Assembly: GCF_029836165.1 (NCBI RefSeq)
Contig: NZ_JAOEBG010000024.1
Coordinates: 1-64,000, forward strand
Direction of reading: 5' to 3'
From: Pseudomonas sp. GD04091
Lineage (GTDB): Bacteria; Pseudomonadota; Gammaproteobacteria; Pseudomonadales; Pseudomonadaceae
Length of the DNA stretch: 64,000 nucleotides
The notes under the pieces are model-generated. The model searched no databases. It was not told where the DNA came from and saw only the letters and a list, made by a program, of their open reading frames with translations. The number at the start of each line of letters is the position of its first letter. The stretch's first letter is position 1. Shown here in pieces: positions 1 to 9,178 of this stretch. A program made the position numbers and the translations under genes.

Positions 1-201
1 GAAGGGAGCGTGCGACACCAGTTGCCCACTGATGAAGCCCCAGGCCACCAGCCCGATGGTCAGGGCGGCGAGGGCGACACGCACGGTGAGGGCCTTGAGC
101 AGGCGGGTCGACTGGTCGTCGTCCTTGACCAGGAACACCAGGCCACTGAACAGGCTGGCGATGGTGGCCAGCAGCATCAGGACTATCGCGGCCTTGAGCA
201 T
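1..201 (-). CDS. DUF2909-like twin-transmembrane protein (3' end outside window)
   Basis: The gene starts with ATG at 201 and runs off the left edge, so 67 codons are visible. The product begins MLKAAIVLMLLATIAS, has a first hydrophobic helix, a short charged stretch (KDDDQSTR), then a second hydrophobic helix ending near the edge. This two-helix layout, divergent from a SURF1 gene, matches the small DUF2909 membrane proteins found beside the cytochrome c oxidase cluster in Pseudomonas. Its function is unknown. A role in oxidase assembly is inferred from position only. Confidence 0.75.
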   Translation of the reverse strand, partial: MLKAAIVLMLLATIASLFSGLVFLVKDDDQSTRLLKALTVRVALAALTIGLVAWGFISGQLVSHAPF

Positions 202-254
202 GGCGTAACTCCGGGGGATGCGGTGATGACAACAAGTATAGCGCTCGACCTCGC

Positions 255-1007
255 GTGGCCCCGGTGAAGCCGTTTCGCCCAGGCCTGGTACCCACCCTGG
301 TAGTGCTCGCGCTGCTGCCGGGCCTGATTGCGCTCGGCTGCTGGCAGCTGCGGCGCGCCGATGAAAAGCGCGACCTGCTCGCCACCTACACCGAACGCCA
401 GATCGAGACACCGGTGGCCGTTGCGCAGTTGCAGGGACTGCCGGATCCGGCCTTCTACCCTGTGCATCTGTCTGGCCGCTTCGATGCCGAACACAGCCTG
501 CTGCTGGACAACCAGATGCGCGACGGCAGGCCCGGCGTCGAGCTGCTGCAGCCATTTCACGACCAGGCCAGCGGGCAATGGTTGCTGGTCAACCGCGGCT
601 GGCTGCCTTGGCCCGATCGCCGCGTGCCGGTGCGCTTCGACACCCCCGACCGACCGCTCACCCTGGAGGCGTCGGTCTATGTCGCGCCCGGCAAGACGTT
701 CCAGTTGCATCCCGACGCCAGCGAGGGCCGCTGGCCACGTCTGCTGACCGCCATCGATCCGCCGACGCTGTGGCAACAGCTGGGCCGGGAGGGATTCGCC
801 CATGAGCTGCGCCTGCAGCCTGGCCCGGCGACCTACCGCCTGGACTGGCCGGTGGTCGCCATGGGCCCGGAAAAACACCTCGGCTACGCCGTGCAGTGGT
901 TCGCCCTGGCCACCGCGCTGGTGCTGCTCTACCTGTATTTCGGCTGGCATCACAACGACAAGGAGAACCGCCATGGCCGCCGCCACGAGTCCGCTGCACG
1001 CACCTGA
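255..1007 (+). CDS. SURF1 family cytochrome oxidase biogenesis protein
   Basis: The product is a 250-residue inner-membrane protein with an N-terminal helix (about residues 11-27, containing GLIALGCWQLRRA) and a C-terminal helix (about 215-232) around a periplasmic domain. That is the SURF1/Shy1 topology. The motif LLVNRGWLPWPDRR is the conserved family core. SURF1 proteins help insert heme a into subunit I of aa3-type oxidase. The chosen GTG at 255 has no good ribosome binding site, and a GTG at 264 (product beginning MKPFRPG) is equally possible. The end overlaps the next gene by 35 bases, and heme A/O synthases follow, which fits an oxidase-assembly operon. Confidence 0.85.
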   Translation: MAPVKPFRPGLVPTLVVLALLPGLIALGCWQLRRADEKRDLLATYTERQIETPVAVAQLQGLPDPAFYPVHLSGRFDAEHSLLLDNQMRDGRPGVELLQPFHDQASGQWLLVNRGWLPWPDRRVPVRFDTPDRPLTLEASVYVAPGKTFQLHPDASEGRWPRLLTAIDPPTLWQQLGREGFAHELRLQPGPATYRLDWPVVAMGPEKHLGYAVQWFALATALVLLYLYFGWHHNDKENRHGRRHESAART

Positions 1008-1551
1008 AGGCCGCAAGACGCGCGGGCGATTGCAGTTGTTGCTGATCCTGTTCGTCGTGCTCGGGCCGATGATCCTCGCCACCAGCATGTACAAGCTCAA
1101 GTTCTGGGTGCCTGAGGGGCGCAGCTACCACGGCGTGATGATCGGCAACGGCGAGGGCCGCGCCGATATCGGCATCGACGCCCGGGACGAACGCTGGCAA
1201 CTGTTGGTCAGTGCCCCACAAGCCTGTGCCCAGGACTGTCAGCAGCTGGTGTACCTGGCACGGCAGATCCAGATCGGCCTGGGTCGCGACGCCAGCCGCG
1301 CCAGCCATGCCCTGGCCGCGGCCCAGCCGCTGGCGGCCGATTACCAGGCGCAGCTGGAGCGCGAATACCCACAGCTGCAGCGCTACCCGCTGGACGTCCA
1401 GCGCTACCTGCAGAAAGTCGGCGAGTCAGGCCCGCAGCTGTGGATTGTCGACCCCCACGGCAACCTGGTGCTGCGCTACGGCGGCAAGGTCAATGGCAAG
1501 CATGTGCTGGACGACCTGCGCCATCTGCTCAAGCTGTCCAACATCGGTTAG
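973..1551 (+). CDS. Single-pass membrane protein of the cytochrome oxidase assembly cluster
   Basis: This 192-residue protein starts at ATG 973, preceded by AAGGAG. It overlaps the SURF1 gene and ends 9 bases before ctaA. An N-terminal arm is followed by one transmembrane helix (about residues 20-38, LLLILFVVLGPMILATS). The rest is a periplasmic domain that ends in a thioredoxin/SCO-like strand pattern (LWIVDPHGNLVLRYGG). It lacks the CxxxC copper motif of SCO proteins. I recognise it as the conserved protein that sits between surf1 and ctaA in Pseudomonas. The biochemical role is unknown; assistance with oxidase assembly is inferred from the operon. Confidence 0.8.
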   Translation: MAAATSPLHAPEGRKTRGRLQLLLILFVVLGPMILATSMYKLKFWVPEGRSYHGVMIGNGEGRADIGIDARDERWQLLVSAPQACAQDCQQLVYLARQIQIGLGRDASRASHALAAAQPLAADYQAQLEREYPQLQRYPLDVQRYLQKVGESGPQLWIVDPHGNLVLRYGGKVNGKHVLDDLRHLLKLSNIG

Positions 1552-1560
1552 GAGCCTGCC

Positions 1561-2634
1561 ATGGCCAGACCCGGATTCCGCCTCGCCGTATTCGCCACCC
1601 TGCTGGCGCTGCTGGTCGTGCTGCTCGGCGCCTATACCCGGCTGACCCACGCCGGTCTCGGCTGCCCTGACTGGCCGGGCTGCTATGGCTTCATCGGCGT
1701 GCCCAAGACCGACGCCCAGCTGGCCCATGCCGAGTTGCACTTCCCCGAGCACCCGGTGGAAGAGGCCAAGGGCTGGGCCGAGATGGTCCATCGCTATTTC
1801 GCCGGCATCCTGGCGCTGGTGATCGCCCTGCTCGCCTTCCAGGCCGTGCGCCGGCATGCCCGTGACGGCCAGCCCTACCGCCTGCCGGTGTTGCTGCTCG
1901 GCGTGGTGCTGGCCCAGGCGGCGTTCGGCATGTGGACGGTGACCCTGAAACTGTGGCCGCAGGTGGTCACCGCGCATCTGCTCGGCGGGTTCACCACGCT
2001 GAGCCTGCTGTTCCTGTTATCCCTGCGTCTGTCCCGGGCCTTTGCGCCATTGCCGAAGCTGCCGCTGAGCCTGCGCCGGGTCGCGGCGCTGGCGCTGCTG
2101 GTGGTGATCGGCCAGATCGCCCTGGGTGGCTGGGTCAGCGCCAACTACGCGGCGGTCGCCTGCGTCGACCTGCCCACCTGCCATGGCCAGTGGTGGCCGG
2201 CGGCGGACTTCAGCAACGGGTTCCACCTGACCCAGCACGTCGGCCCCAACTACCTGGGTGGGCAACTGGACAGCGATGCGCGCACCGCGATCCACGTCAG
2301 CCATCGGCTTGGCGCGCTGATGGTGCTGGGGGTGCTGCTGATGCTCAGCTGGAAGCTACACCGCCATGGCCTGGGCGGCCTGGCGCGCCTGGTGTTGCTG
2401 GCGCTGGCGTTGCAACTGAGCCTGGGCATCAGCAATGTGCTGTTCCACCTGCCCCTGGGCGTGGCGGTCGCGCACAACGCCGGAGGCGCCCTGCTGCTGC
2501 TGACCATGGTGCTGGTGAACTACCGCATCCGCGTGGTCGACAAGGTTCGCGTTGGCCAGGGCTGGCGCCTGACGCCGGTGACGGGCGTGCGTCTCACCCA
2601 TCACATGAGGAACGATTCGTGGCGACGCTTCTGA
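1561..2634 (+). CDS. ctaA: Heme A synthase (COX15/CtaA)
   Basis: A 357-residue polytopic protein with about eight transmembrane segments that converts heme O to heme A for the aa3 oxidase. The family signature is visible at the N terminus (YTRLTHAGLGCPDWPGCYGF). Paired heme-ligand histidines appear in MVHRYFAG, VTAHLLGG, IHVSHRLGAL and VAHNAGGALL. A cysteine pair lies in CVDLPTCHGQWWP. The ATG is preceded by GGAG. The 3' end overlaps cyoE by 16 bases, so translation is probably coupled. Length and motifs fit a complete gene. Confidence 0.95.
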   Translation: MARPGFRLAVFATLLALLVVLLGAYTRLTHAGLGCPDWPGCYGFIGVPKTDAQLAHAELHFPEHPVEEAKGWAEMVHRYFAGILALVIALLAFQAVRRHARDGQPYRLPVLLLGVVLAQAAFGMWTVTLKLWPQVVTAHLLGGFTTLSLLFLLSLRLSRAFAPLPKLPLSLRRVAALALLVVIGQIALGGWVSANYAAVACVDLPTCHGQWWPAADFSNGFHLTQHVGPNYLGGQLDSDARTAIHVSHRLGALMVLGVLLMLSWKLHRHGLGGLARLVLLALALQLSLGISNVLFHLPLGVAVAHNAGGALLLLTMVLVNYRIRVVDKVRVGQGWRLTPVTGVRLTHHMRNDSWRRF

Positions 2635-3518
2635 GTACGCAACGCTTGCGCGCCGGGTGGCGCGACTACATGGAACTGACCAAGCCGAAGGTGGTGGTGC
2701 TGATGTTGATCACCTCACTGGTGGGCATGTTCCTCGCCACGCGCGCCGGGGTGGCCTGGAGCGTGCTGCTGTTCGGCAACCTCGGGATTGCCTTGTGCGC
2801 GGGCGCCGCGGCGGTGGTCAACCACGTGGTGGATCGGCGTATCGATGTGCTGATGGCCCGTACCCACAAGCGGCCTTTGGCCCAGGGCCGTGTGGCGCCG
2901 TTGCCGGCCCTGCTGTTCGCCCTGCTGCTGGCCGTGACCGGGATGACCGTGCTACTGGTCTTCACCAACACCCTCACCGCCTGGCTCACGCTGGCCTCGC
3001 TGCTGGGCTATGCGGTGCTCTACACCGGCTTTCTCAAACGCGCCACGCCGCAGAACATCGTGATCGGCGGCCTGGCCGGCGCCGCCCCACCGTTGCTGGG
3101 CTGGGTGGCGGTGAGCGGGCATGTGAGCGCCGAGCCGCTGCTGCTGGTGCTGATCATCTTCGCCTGGACGCCGCCGCATTTCTGGGCACTGGCCATTCAC
3201 CGCAAGGATGAGTACGCAAAAGCCGATATTCCCATGCTGCCGGTGACCCATGGCGAGCGCTACACGGCCCTGCATATCCTGCTCTACACCCTGATCCTGC
3301 TGGCGGTGAGCCTGTTGCCCTATGCCATCCACATGAGCGGCCCGCTGTACCTGGCCTGTGCCCTCGGCCTGGGCCTGCGCTTCCTGCACTGGGCCTGGGT
3401 GTTGTACCGTGGCACCCGGCCGCACGCGGCGATCAAGACGTTCAAGTACTCTATCGGCTACCTGTTCGCCCTGTTCATCGCGCTGCTCGTTGATCACTAC
3501 CTGTTGCTGAACCTATGA
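2619..3518 (+). CDS. cyoE: Protoheme IX farnesyltransferase (heme O synthase)
   Basis: A 299-residue UbiA-superfamily prenyltransferase that attaches a farnesyl group to heme b, giving the substrate of CtaA. The first aspartate-rich site is seen in NHVVDRRIDVLMARTHKRPL (NxxxD type) and the second region in the stretch containing HRKDEYAKADIPMLPV. Around nine membrane helices are predicted. The start is a GTG at 2619 inside the end of ctaA, giving MATLLSTQRL; the reading frame stays open far upstream only because it is a shadow of ctaA. It overlaps the SCO gene by four bases (ATGA). A second, cyo-operon-linked paralogue is common in Pseudomonas and could lie elsewhere. Confidence 0.93.
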   Translation: MATLLSTQRLRAGWRDYMELTKPKVVVLMLITSLVGMFLATRAGVAWSVLLFGNLGIALCAGAAAVVNHVVDRRIDVLMARTHKRPLAQGRVAPLPALLFALLLAVTGMTVLLVFTNTLTAWLTLASLLGYAVLYTGFLKRATPQNIVIGGLAGAAPPLLGWVAVSGHVSAEPLLLVLIIFAWTPPHFWALAIHRKDEYAKADIPMLPVTHGERYTALHILLYTLILLAVSLLPYAIHMSGPLYLACALGLGLRFLHWAWVLYRGTRPHAAIKTFKYSIGYLFALFIALLVDHYLLLNL

Positions 3519-4147
3519 CCCGAACCCAGAAAACCGTCTTCATCCTCGTTGCCCTGGTCGCGCTGATCATGGGCCTGACCGTCAACAAGGTGCTCAACGA
3601 CCGTGGTCAGTTGAACCCCACCGAACTGATCGACGCCGGCATCATCCTGTTGCCGCAGAGCCGTACCGTGCCGGACGTGACCATGACCGACCAGAACGGC
3701 CAGCCGCTGGTGCTGGACCAGCTCAAGGGCAAGTGGTCGCTGCTGTTCTTCGGCTACACCTACTGCCCGGACATCTGCCCGACCACCCTGGCCCAGTTGC
3801 GGCAGGTGAAGAGCGAGCTGCCGAAAGAGGCAGTCGATCGTCTGCAGGTGGTGCTGGTGAGCGTCGACCCGAACCGCGATACGCCGAACCAGCTCAAGCA
3901 GTACCTGGGCTATTTCGACAAGGATTTCGTCGGGGTGGCGGGGTCGATCACCGATACCCAGAAGCTGGCCAACGCCCTGAGCATTCCGTTCATTCCGGCC
4001 GATACCAGCAAGCCGGGCTACACCGTGGACCACAGCGGCAACCTGGCCATCGTCGGACCGGACGGGCGTCAGCGCGGGTTCATCCGTGCGCCGTTCAACA
4101 ACCAGAAGCTGGTGGCGCAGTTGCCGGGGCTGGTCAAGCGCGATTGA
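3515..4147 (+). CDS. SCO1/SenC family copper chaperone
   Basis: A 210-residue membrane-anchored thioredoxin-fold protein that delivers copper to the CuA site of cytochrome c oxidase or maintains its cysteines. The N-terminal helix (about residues 8-24) anchors it in the inner membrane. The metal site is complete: the CxxxC motif in YTYCPDICPTT and the distal histidine in TVDHSGNLAIV. It starts within the stop of cyoE and closes the surf1-ctaA-cyoE-sco operon. Confidence 0.93.
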   Translation: MTRTQKTVFILVALVALIMGLTVNKVLNDRGQLNPTELIDAGIILLPQSRTVPDVTMTDQNGQPLVLDQLKGKWSLLFFGYTYCPDICPTTLAQLRQVKSELPKEAVDRLQVVLVSVDPNRDTPNQLKQYLGYFDKDFVGVAGSITDTQKLANALSIPFIPADTSKPGYTVDHSGNLAIVGPDGRQRGFIRAPFNNQKLVAQLPGLVKRD

Positions 4148-4200
4148 TCGTTCAAACGCATCGACCCTTGGGCCTGCTGCGCAGGCCATCGCGACACAAG

Positions 4201-4240
4201 GCCGCTCCTACAGAGGAATGCAATCTCCTGTAGGAGCGGC
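4201..4240. repeat. REP-like palindrome between sco and metQ
   Basis: Inverted repeat with 13-base arms (GCCGCTCCTACAG / CTGTAGGAGCGGC) and a 14-base loop. It lies between two convergent genes and may serve as a transcription barrier. The same arm recurs at 13.0, 17.6, 33.9 and 47.8 kb. Confidence 0.85.
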
Positions 4241-4249
4241 CATGTCAGC

Positions 4250-5023
4250 TTAGAACGCCGGGATCACAGCGCCCTTGTACTTCTCGGTGATGAACTGCTT
4301 CACCTCGGGCGAGTGCAGGGCCGCGGCCAGCTTCTTCATGGCATCGGCGTCCTTGTTGTCCGGACGGGCCACCAGGATGTTCACGTAAGGCGAATCGCTG
4401 CCTTCGATCACCAGGGCGTCCTTCTCCGGATTCAGCTTGGCTTCAAGCGCATAGTTGGTATTGATCAGCGCCAGGTCGACCTGGGTCAGCACGCGCGGGA
4501 TGGTGGCCGCTTCCAGCTCACGGAATTTCAGTTTCTTGTCGTTGCCGATGATGTCTTTCACGGTCGACAGGATGTTCTTGCTGTCCTTGAGCTTGATCAC
4601 GCCTGCCTTGTCCAGCAGCAGCAGGGCACGACCGCCGTTGGTGGCGTCATTGGGGATGACCACGGTGGCGCCGGCAGGCAGCTCGTCGAGCTTCTTGTAC
4701 TTGCTCGAGTAGGCTCCCAGTGGCTCCAGGTGCACGCCGGCAACGCTGACCAGCTGGGTACCCTTGGCCTTGTTGAATTCATCCAGGTACGGCTGGTGCT
4801 GGAAGAAGTTGGCGTCCAGGCGCTTTTCGGCCACCTGCACGTTGGGCTGGATGTAATCGGTGAACTCCTTGACCTTCAGCTCCACGCCTTCCTTCGCCAG
4901 TTGCGGCTTGACGAAGTTGAGGATCTCGGCGTGCGGCACCGGGGTGGCGGCGACGGTCAGGGTCTCGGCGGCGTTGGCCGAGAAGGCCGCGACGGCGGCG
5001 ACAACAGCAAGCAGCTTCTTCAT
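4250..5023 (-). CDS. metQ: Methionine ABC transporter substrate-binding protein (MetQ/NlpA family)
   Basis: A 257-residue periplasmic binding protein of the NlpA family. Family features include the start of the mature domain (TLTVAATPVPHAEILNFVKP), the stretch with DANFFQHQPYLDEF, and IPNDATNGGRALLLL. It has a signal peptide of about 18 residues (MKKLLAVVAAVAAFSANA) but no lipobox cysteine, so it should be a soluble periplasmic protein rather than a lipoprotein. It is the last gene of metN-metI-metQ, 64 bases after metI. Ligand specificity (D- or L-methionine) cannot be read from the sequence. Confidence 0.92.
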   Translation of the reverse strand: MKKLLAVVAAVAAFSANAAETLTVAATPVPHAEILNFVKPQLAKEGVELKVKEFTDYIQPNVQVAEKRLDANFFQHQPYLDEFNKAKGTQLVSVAGVHLEPLGAYSSKYKKLDELPAGATVVIPNDATNGGRALLLLDKAGVIKLKDSKNILSTVKDIIGNDKKLKFRELEAATIPRVLTQVDLALINTNYALEAKLNPEKDALVIEGSDSPYVNILVARPDNKDADAMKKLAAALHSPEVKQFITEKYKGAVIPAF

Positions 5024-5087
5024 TGATCACTCCTTGTGAGGGCCGCGACGGCCCCCGAACGGGTCGGCCGGGCCGACCCCATTGGGG

Positions 5088-5762
5088 TTACTTACGGGAA
5101 AAATGCACGACCAGCTTGTCGCCGACGCTCTGCAGCACCTGCACCAGCACCAGCAGCAGGACCACGGTGACCACCATCACGTCGGTCTGGAAGCGCTGGT
5201 AGCCGAAGCGGATGGCCAGGTCGCCCAGGCCGCCCGCGCCCACCACACCGGCCATGGCGGTGTACGAGACCAGGGTGATGGCGGTGACGGTGATGGCCGC
5301 GAAGATGCCCGGGCGGGCTTCCGGCAGCAAGGCATTGGTGATGATCTGGCGGGTGGTGGCGCCCATCGACTGGGTGGCTTCGATGATGCCGCGGTCCACC
5401 TCGCGCAAGGCGGTCTCGACCAGGCGCGCGAAGAACGGCGTGGCACCGACCACCAGGGGCGGGATGGCGCCGGCGACGCCCAGCGAAGTGCCGGTGATCA
5501 GCACGGTGATCGGGATCATCACGATCAGCAGAATGATGAACGGCAGCGAGCGCAGGATGTTCACCACCAGCGACAGCAACGCGTACAGGCCCTTCTGCTC
5601 GAACATCTGCCGTGGCCCGCAGAGGAACAGCAGCACGCCCAGCGGCAGGCCCAGCAGCACGGTGAAGAACAGCGAGCCGAACAGCATGATCATGGTGTCG
5701 ATGCTGGCCAGCCAGATTTCGGCCCAGTCGACGTTGGCGAAGAAATTCAGGGCGTCCATCAA
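5088..5762 (-). CDS. metI: Methionine ABC transporter permease
   Basis: A 224-residue permease with five or six membrane helices. The cytoplasmic EAA loop that contacts the ATPase is visible around EATQSMGATTRQIITNALLP. The start overlaps the end of metN by four bases, so the two are translationally coupled. The length matches the MetI family. Confidence 0.93.
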   Translation of the reverse strand: MMDALNFFANVDWAEIWLASIDTMIMLFGSLFFTVLLGLPLGVLLFLCGPRQMFEQKGLYALLSLVVNILRSLPFIILLIVMIPITVLITGTSLGVAGAIPPLVVGATPFFARLVETALREVDRGIIEATQSMGATTRQIITNALLPEARPGIFAAITVTAITLVSYTAMAGVVGAGGLGDLAIRFGYQRFQTDVMVVTVVLLLVLVQVLQSVGDKLVVHFSRK

Positions 5763-6766
5763 CGCATTACCTCCATATGTACGTCAGCTGCCTTGAAGCG
5801 GGCGAACGCCGCTTCCATGTCACCGCCGATCAAGGCGAGGGTCAGCTGGCCATAGGGGACGTCCTTGATCCGGTCGATGCGCCCGGCGAGGATGCTGTAG
5901 TCCACGCCGGTCTCGCGGGCCACGGTGCCCAGCAGCGGCGCGTAGGTGGCGTCGCCCTGGAAAGTCAGGCGCACGATGCGGCCCGGCACATGGGCGAAGT
6001 CGTCGCGCTGGTCGTTCTCGTCGACCTGCTCGTCTTCCTGGACGAAACGCTTGGTGGTGGCGTGCCGCGGGTGCAGGAACACGTCGGCCACCGGGCCTTG
6101 CTCGACGATCTCTCCGGCGTCCATCACCGCCACGCAATCGCAGACCCGGCGGATCACATCCATCTCGTGGGTGATCAGCACGATGGTCAGTTTCAGCTCA
6201 CGGTTGATCTCGGCCAGCAGTTGCAGCACCGAGGCGGTGGTCTGCGGGTCGAGGGCGCTGGTGGCTTCGTCGCACAGCAGGATCTTCGGGTTGGTCGCCA
6301 GGGCGCGGGCGATGCCGACGCGCTGCTTCTGCCCGCCCGACAGCTGGGCCGGGTACTTCCTGGCGTGGTCCTGCAGGCCGACACGGGCCAGCAGCTCGGT
6401 CACGCGCTTGTCGATTTCGCCGCGCGACAGCTCGCCGGCGAGCACCAGCGGCAGGGCGACGTTGTCGGCGACGGTCTTGGAGGCGAGCAGGTTGAAGTGC
6501 TGGAAGATCATCCCGACCTGCTGGCGGAAGCGGCGCAGCTGGTTGGCATCGAAGGCGGTGACGTCTTCACCGTCGACGATGATCTTGCCGCCGCTTGGCG
6601 CCTCGAGGCGGTTGATCAGGCGCAGCATGGTGCTCTTGCCGGCACCGGAGTGGCCGATCAGGCCGAACACCTGGCCATCTTCGATGGTCAGGCTGGTCGG
6701 GTTCAGGGCCGGGATATCCCTACCGGCGACGCGGTAGGTCTTGTGGACGTTTTGAAACTCGATCAC
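5759..6766 (-). CDS. metN: Methionine ABC transporter ATP-binding protein
   Basis: A 335-residue ATPase that powers methionine import. Walker A is GHSGAGKST (about residues 38-46), the signature is LSGGQKQRV and Walker B is ILLCDEATSALDP. The last 90 or so residues form the NIL domain (starting near RIVRLTFQGD), which in MetN binds methionine and gives substrate-level inhibition. It is the first gene of the operon, divergent from katE across a 223-base gap. I saw no S-adenosylmethionine riboswitch upstream. Confidence 0.95.
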   Translation of the reverse strand: MIEFQNVHKTYRVAGRDIPALNPTSLTIEDGQVFGLIGHSGAGKSTMLRLINRLEAPSGGKIIVDGEDVTAFDANQLRRFRQQVGMIFQHFNLLASKTVADNVALPLVLAGELSRGEIDKRVTELLARVGLQDHARKYPAQLSGGQKQRVGIARALATNPKILLCDEATSALDPQTTASVLQLLAEINRELKLTIVLITHEMDVIRRVCDCVAVMDAGEIVEQGPVADVFLHPRHATTKRFVQEDEQVDENDQRDDFAHVPGRIVRLTFQGDATYAPLLGTVARETGVDYSILAGRIDRIKDVPYGQLTLALIGGDMEAAFARFKAADVHMEVMR

Positions 6767-6989
6767 TGAGCGAACCTTGTGGGGCGCATGGAATTTGGGT
6801 CTGGCTGTTAGCCGGGGTCGCGCATTTTAGCCTTTTCCCCTGGCTGTTCTTAGCATTTATTTCGTAATGGTCCAATCCGATGGGCATAACGCGACGGTCG
6901 GCAATCCCGATTGAACGCTCGCCGCGGCCTCCCAGTCACTACTTGAACAAGCCCGAATGGGCAGTGAAGACTGATGAGGAGAGCCGAAG

Positions 6990-9134
6990 ATGCCCAGCAA
7001 GAAGCCCCAGGCGCCGCAGCCGAGCCCGGTCGCCGGCACCGACACCCCCGACAAGGCCAACACCAACGCCAAGTTGCAGAGCCTTGAAGCCTTTCGCAGC
7101 GACGCCAGCGGCCAGGCGCTGCGCACCAACCAGGGGGTGAAGATCGCCGACAACCAGAACAGCCTCAAGGCCGGCGCACGCGGGCCGTCGCTGCTCGAAG
7201 ACTTCATCATGCGCGAGAAGATCACCCACTTCGACCATGAGCGCATTCCGGAACGTATCGTCCATGCCCGAGGCTGCGGGGCGCATGGCTATTTCCAGAG
7301 CTACGCTTGCCACGGCGAACTGACCAAGGCCGGCTTCCTCCAGGACCCGGAAAAAGTCACCCCGGTGTTCGTGCGCTTTTCCACCGTGCAGGGCCCGCGC
7401 GGTTCGGGCGACACGGTGCGCGATGTGCGCGGCTTCGCGGTGAAGTTCTACACCGACGAGGGCAACTTCGACCTGGTCGGCAACAACATGCCGGTTTTCT
7501 TCATCCAGGACGCGATCAAGTTTCCCGACTTCGTCCATGCGGTGAAACCCGAGCCGCACAACGAGATGCCCACCGGCGGCTCGGCCCACGACACCTTCTG
7601 GGATTTCGTCTCGCTGGTGCCGGAGTCGGCGCACATGGTCATGTGGGCCATGTCCGACCGCGCCATCCCGCGCAGCCTGCGGATGATGGAAGGCTTTGGC
7701 GTGCATACGTTCCGCCTGATCAACGCCGAGGGCGTGGCCAGCTTCGTCAAGTTTCACTGGAAGCCGCGCCAGGGCGTGCACTCGGTGCTGTGGGACGAAG
7801 CCCAGAAGCTGGCGGGCAAGGACACCGACTTCCACCGTCGCGACTTGTGGGAGGCCATCGAGACCGGGCACTACCCGGAGTGGGAGCTGGGCGTGCAGGT
7901 CGTCCCCGAGGCCGACGAGCACAAGTTCGACTTCGACCTGCTCGACCCGACCAAGATCATTCCCGAGGAGCTGGTGCCGGTGACGCCGCTGGGCAAGATG
8001 GTGCTCGACCGCAACCCGGACAACTTCTTCGCCGAGGTGGAGCAGATCGCCTTCTGCCCGGGGCATATCGTGCCGGGCATCGACTTCAGCAACGACCCGC
8101 TGCTGCAGGGGCGGCTGTTCTCCTACACCGATACCCAGATCAGCCGTCTGGGCGGGCCGAATTTCCATGAGATCCCCATCAACCGGCCGATCGCGCCCAA
8201 CCACAGCAGCCAGCGCGACGCCATGCACCGGATGACCCTCGACAAGGGCCGCGCGGCGTACGAGCCCAACTCGATCGATGGCGGCTGGCCGCGGGAAACG
8301 CCACCGGCCGCGCAGGATGGTGGCTTCGAGAGCTATCAGGAGCGCATCGATGCGCACAAGATCCGCCAGCGCAGCGAGTCGTTCGGCGACCACTTCTCCC
8401 AGGCACGGCTGTTTTTCCAGAGCATGAGCCCCACCGAGCAGCAGCATATCGTCAAGGCCTACAGCTTCGAGCTGGGCAAGGTGGAGCGCGAGGCGATCCG
8501 GGCGCGAGAGGTGAACGAGATCCTCGCCAACATCGACCTGAAGCTGGCGGCGGCGGTGGCGGCCAACCTCGGCTTGCCGGCGCCCAAGGCCGGCACGGTC
8601 AAGGTGAAAGGCAGCAAGCCAGCGCAATCGAAGGCCTTGAGCCAGATGAACCATCCAGGGGAGATCGGCATCAGTGGGCGCAAGGTCGCCATCCTGGTGG
8701 CCGACGGGGTGGACGGCGCCAGTGTCGACAAGGTGATCAAGGCGCTGCAGGCGCAAAGCGCGCGGCCCATGCTGCTGGGGCCGACCTCGGCGCCGGTGAA
8801 GACCGCTGGCGGCAAGGCGCTGGCGGTGGATGCGTCGATGGAGGGCATGCCGTCGGTGATGTTCGATGGGGTGTGGGTGCCAGCGGGCAAGGCTTCGCTG
8901 GAGGCGCTGGAGCACAGTGGCGTCGCCAGGCATTTCCTGCTGGAAGCCTACAAGCACCTCAAACCCATCGGGGTAACCCACGAGGGCAAGCTGCTGTTGA
9001 ACAAGCTGGGGCTAAAAGAGGACGCAGGGCTATTGCTGGGGGATGAGCAGAAGACGCTCGACGCGTTCTTCAAGGCGCTCGAGGGGCATCGGGTGTGGGC
9101 GCGGGAGGCGGCTGCCGAAGCGGTACCAGCCTAG
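6990..9134 (+). CDS. katE: Catalase HPII, large-subunit clade
   Basis: A 714-residue monofunctional heme catalase that dismutates hydrogen peroxide. The distal histidine sits in RIVHARGCGAHGYF (His92), the distal asparagine in VGNNMPVFFIQD, and the proximal tyrosine in LFSYTDTQISRLGGPN. The last 150 residues (from about KVAILVADGVDG) are the flavodoxin/DJ-1-like domain that only large-subunit catalases carry, so the gene is full length. The start ATG is preceded by GAGGAG. In relatives katE is RpoS dependent; I could not identify a convincing promoter in the 223 bases shared with metN. Confidence 0.96.
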   Translation: MPSKKPQAPQPSPVAGTDTPDKANTNAKLQSLEAFRSDASGQALRTNQGVKIADNQNSLKAGARGPSLLEDFIMREKITHFDHERIPERIVHARGCGAHGYFQSYACHGELTKAGFLQDPEKVTPVFVRFSTVQGPRGSGDTVRDVRGFAVKFYTDEGNFDLVGNNMPVFFIQDAIKFPDFVHAVKPEPHNEMPTGGSAHDTFWDFVSLVPESAHMVMWAMSDRAIPRSLRMMEGFGVHTFRLINAEGVASFVKFHWKPRQGVHSVLWDEAQKLAGKDTDFHRRDLWEAIETGHYPEWELGVQVVPEADEHKFDFDLLDPTKIIPEELVPVTPLGKMVLDRNPDNFFAEVEQIAFCPGHIVPGIDFSNDPLLQGRLFSYTDTQISRLGGPNFHEIPINRPIAPNHSSQRDAMHRMTLDKGRAAYEPNSIDGGWPRETPPAAQDGGFESYQERIDAHKIRQRSESFGDHFSQARLFFQSMSPTEQQHIVKAYSFELGKVEREAIRAREVNEILANIDLKLAAAVAANLGLPAPKAGTVKVKGSKPAQSKALSQMNHPGEIGISGRKVAILVADGVDGASVDKVIKALQAQSARPMLLGPTSAPVKTAGGKALAVDASMEGMPSVMFDGVWVPAGKASLEALEHSGVARHFLLEAYKHLKPIGVTHEGKLLLNKLGLKEDAGLLLGDEQKTLDAFFKALEGHRVWAREAAAEAVPA

Positions 9135-9140
9135 CGATGC

Positions 9141-9175
9141 ATCGCGGGGCAAGTCGCTGCGACTTGCCCCGCGAT
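9141..9175. terminator. Bidirectional hairpin between katE and a convergent lipoprotein gene
   Basis: Perfect 16-base arms (9141-9156 and 9160-9175; core CGCGGGGCAAGTCG) separated by CTG, placed between two converging genes. There is no long U tract, so it could be a REP-type repeat acting as a barrier rather than a classical terminator. A related arm (CATCGCGGGGCAAGTCG) recurs once near 57.8 kb. Confidence 0.6.
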
Positions 9176-9178
9176 CGT

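Noticed and set aside
6767..6989. S-adenosylmethionine riboswitch upstream of metN
   Set aside because: No conserved SAM-box structure could be recognised, and such switches are not expected for met genes in this group.
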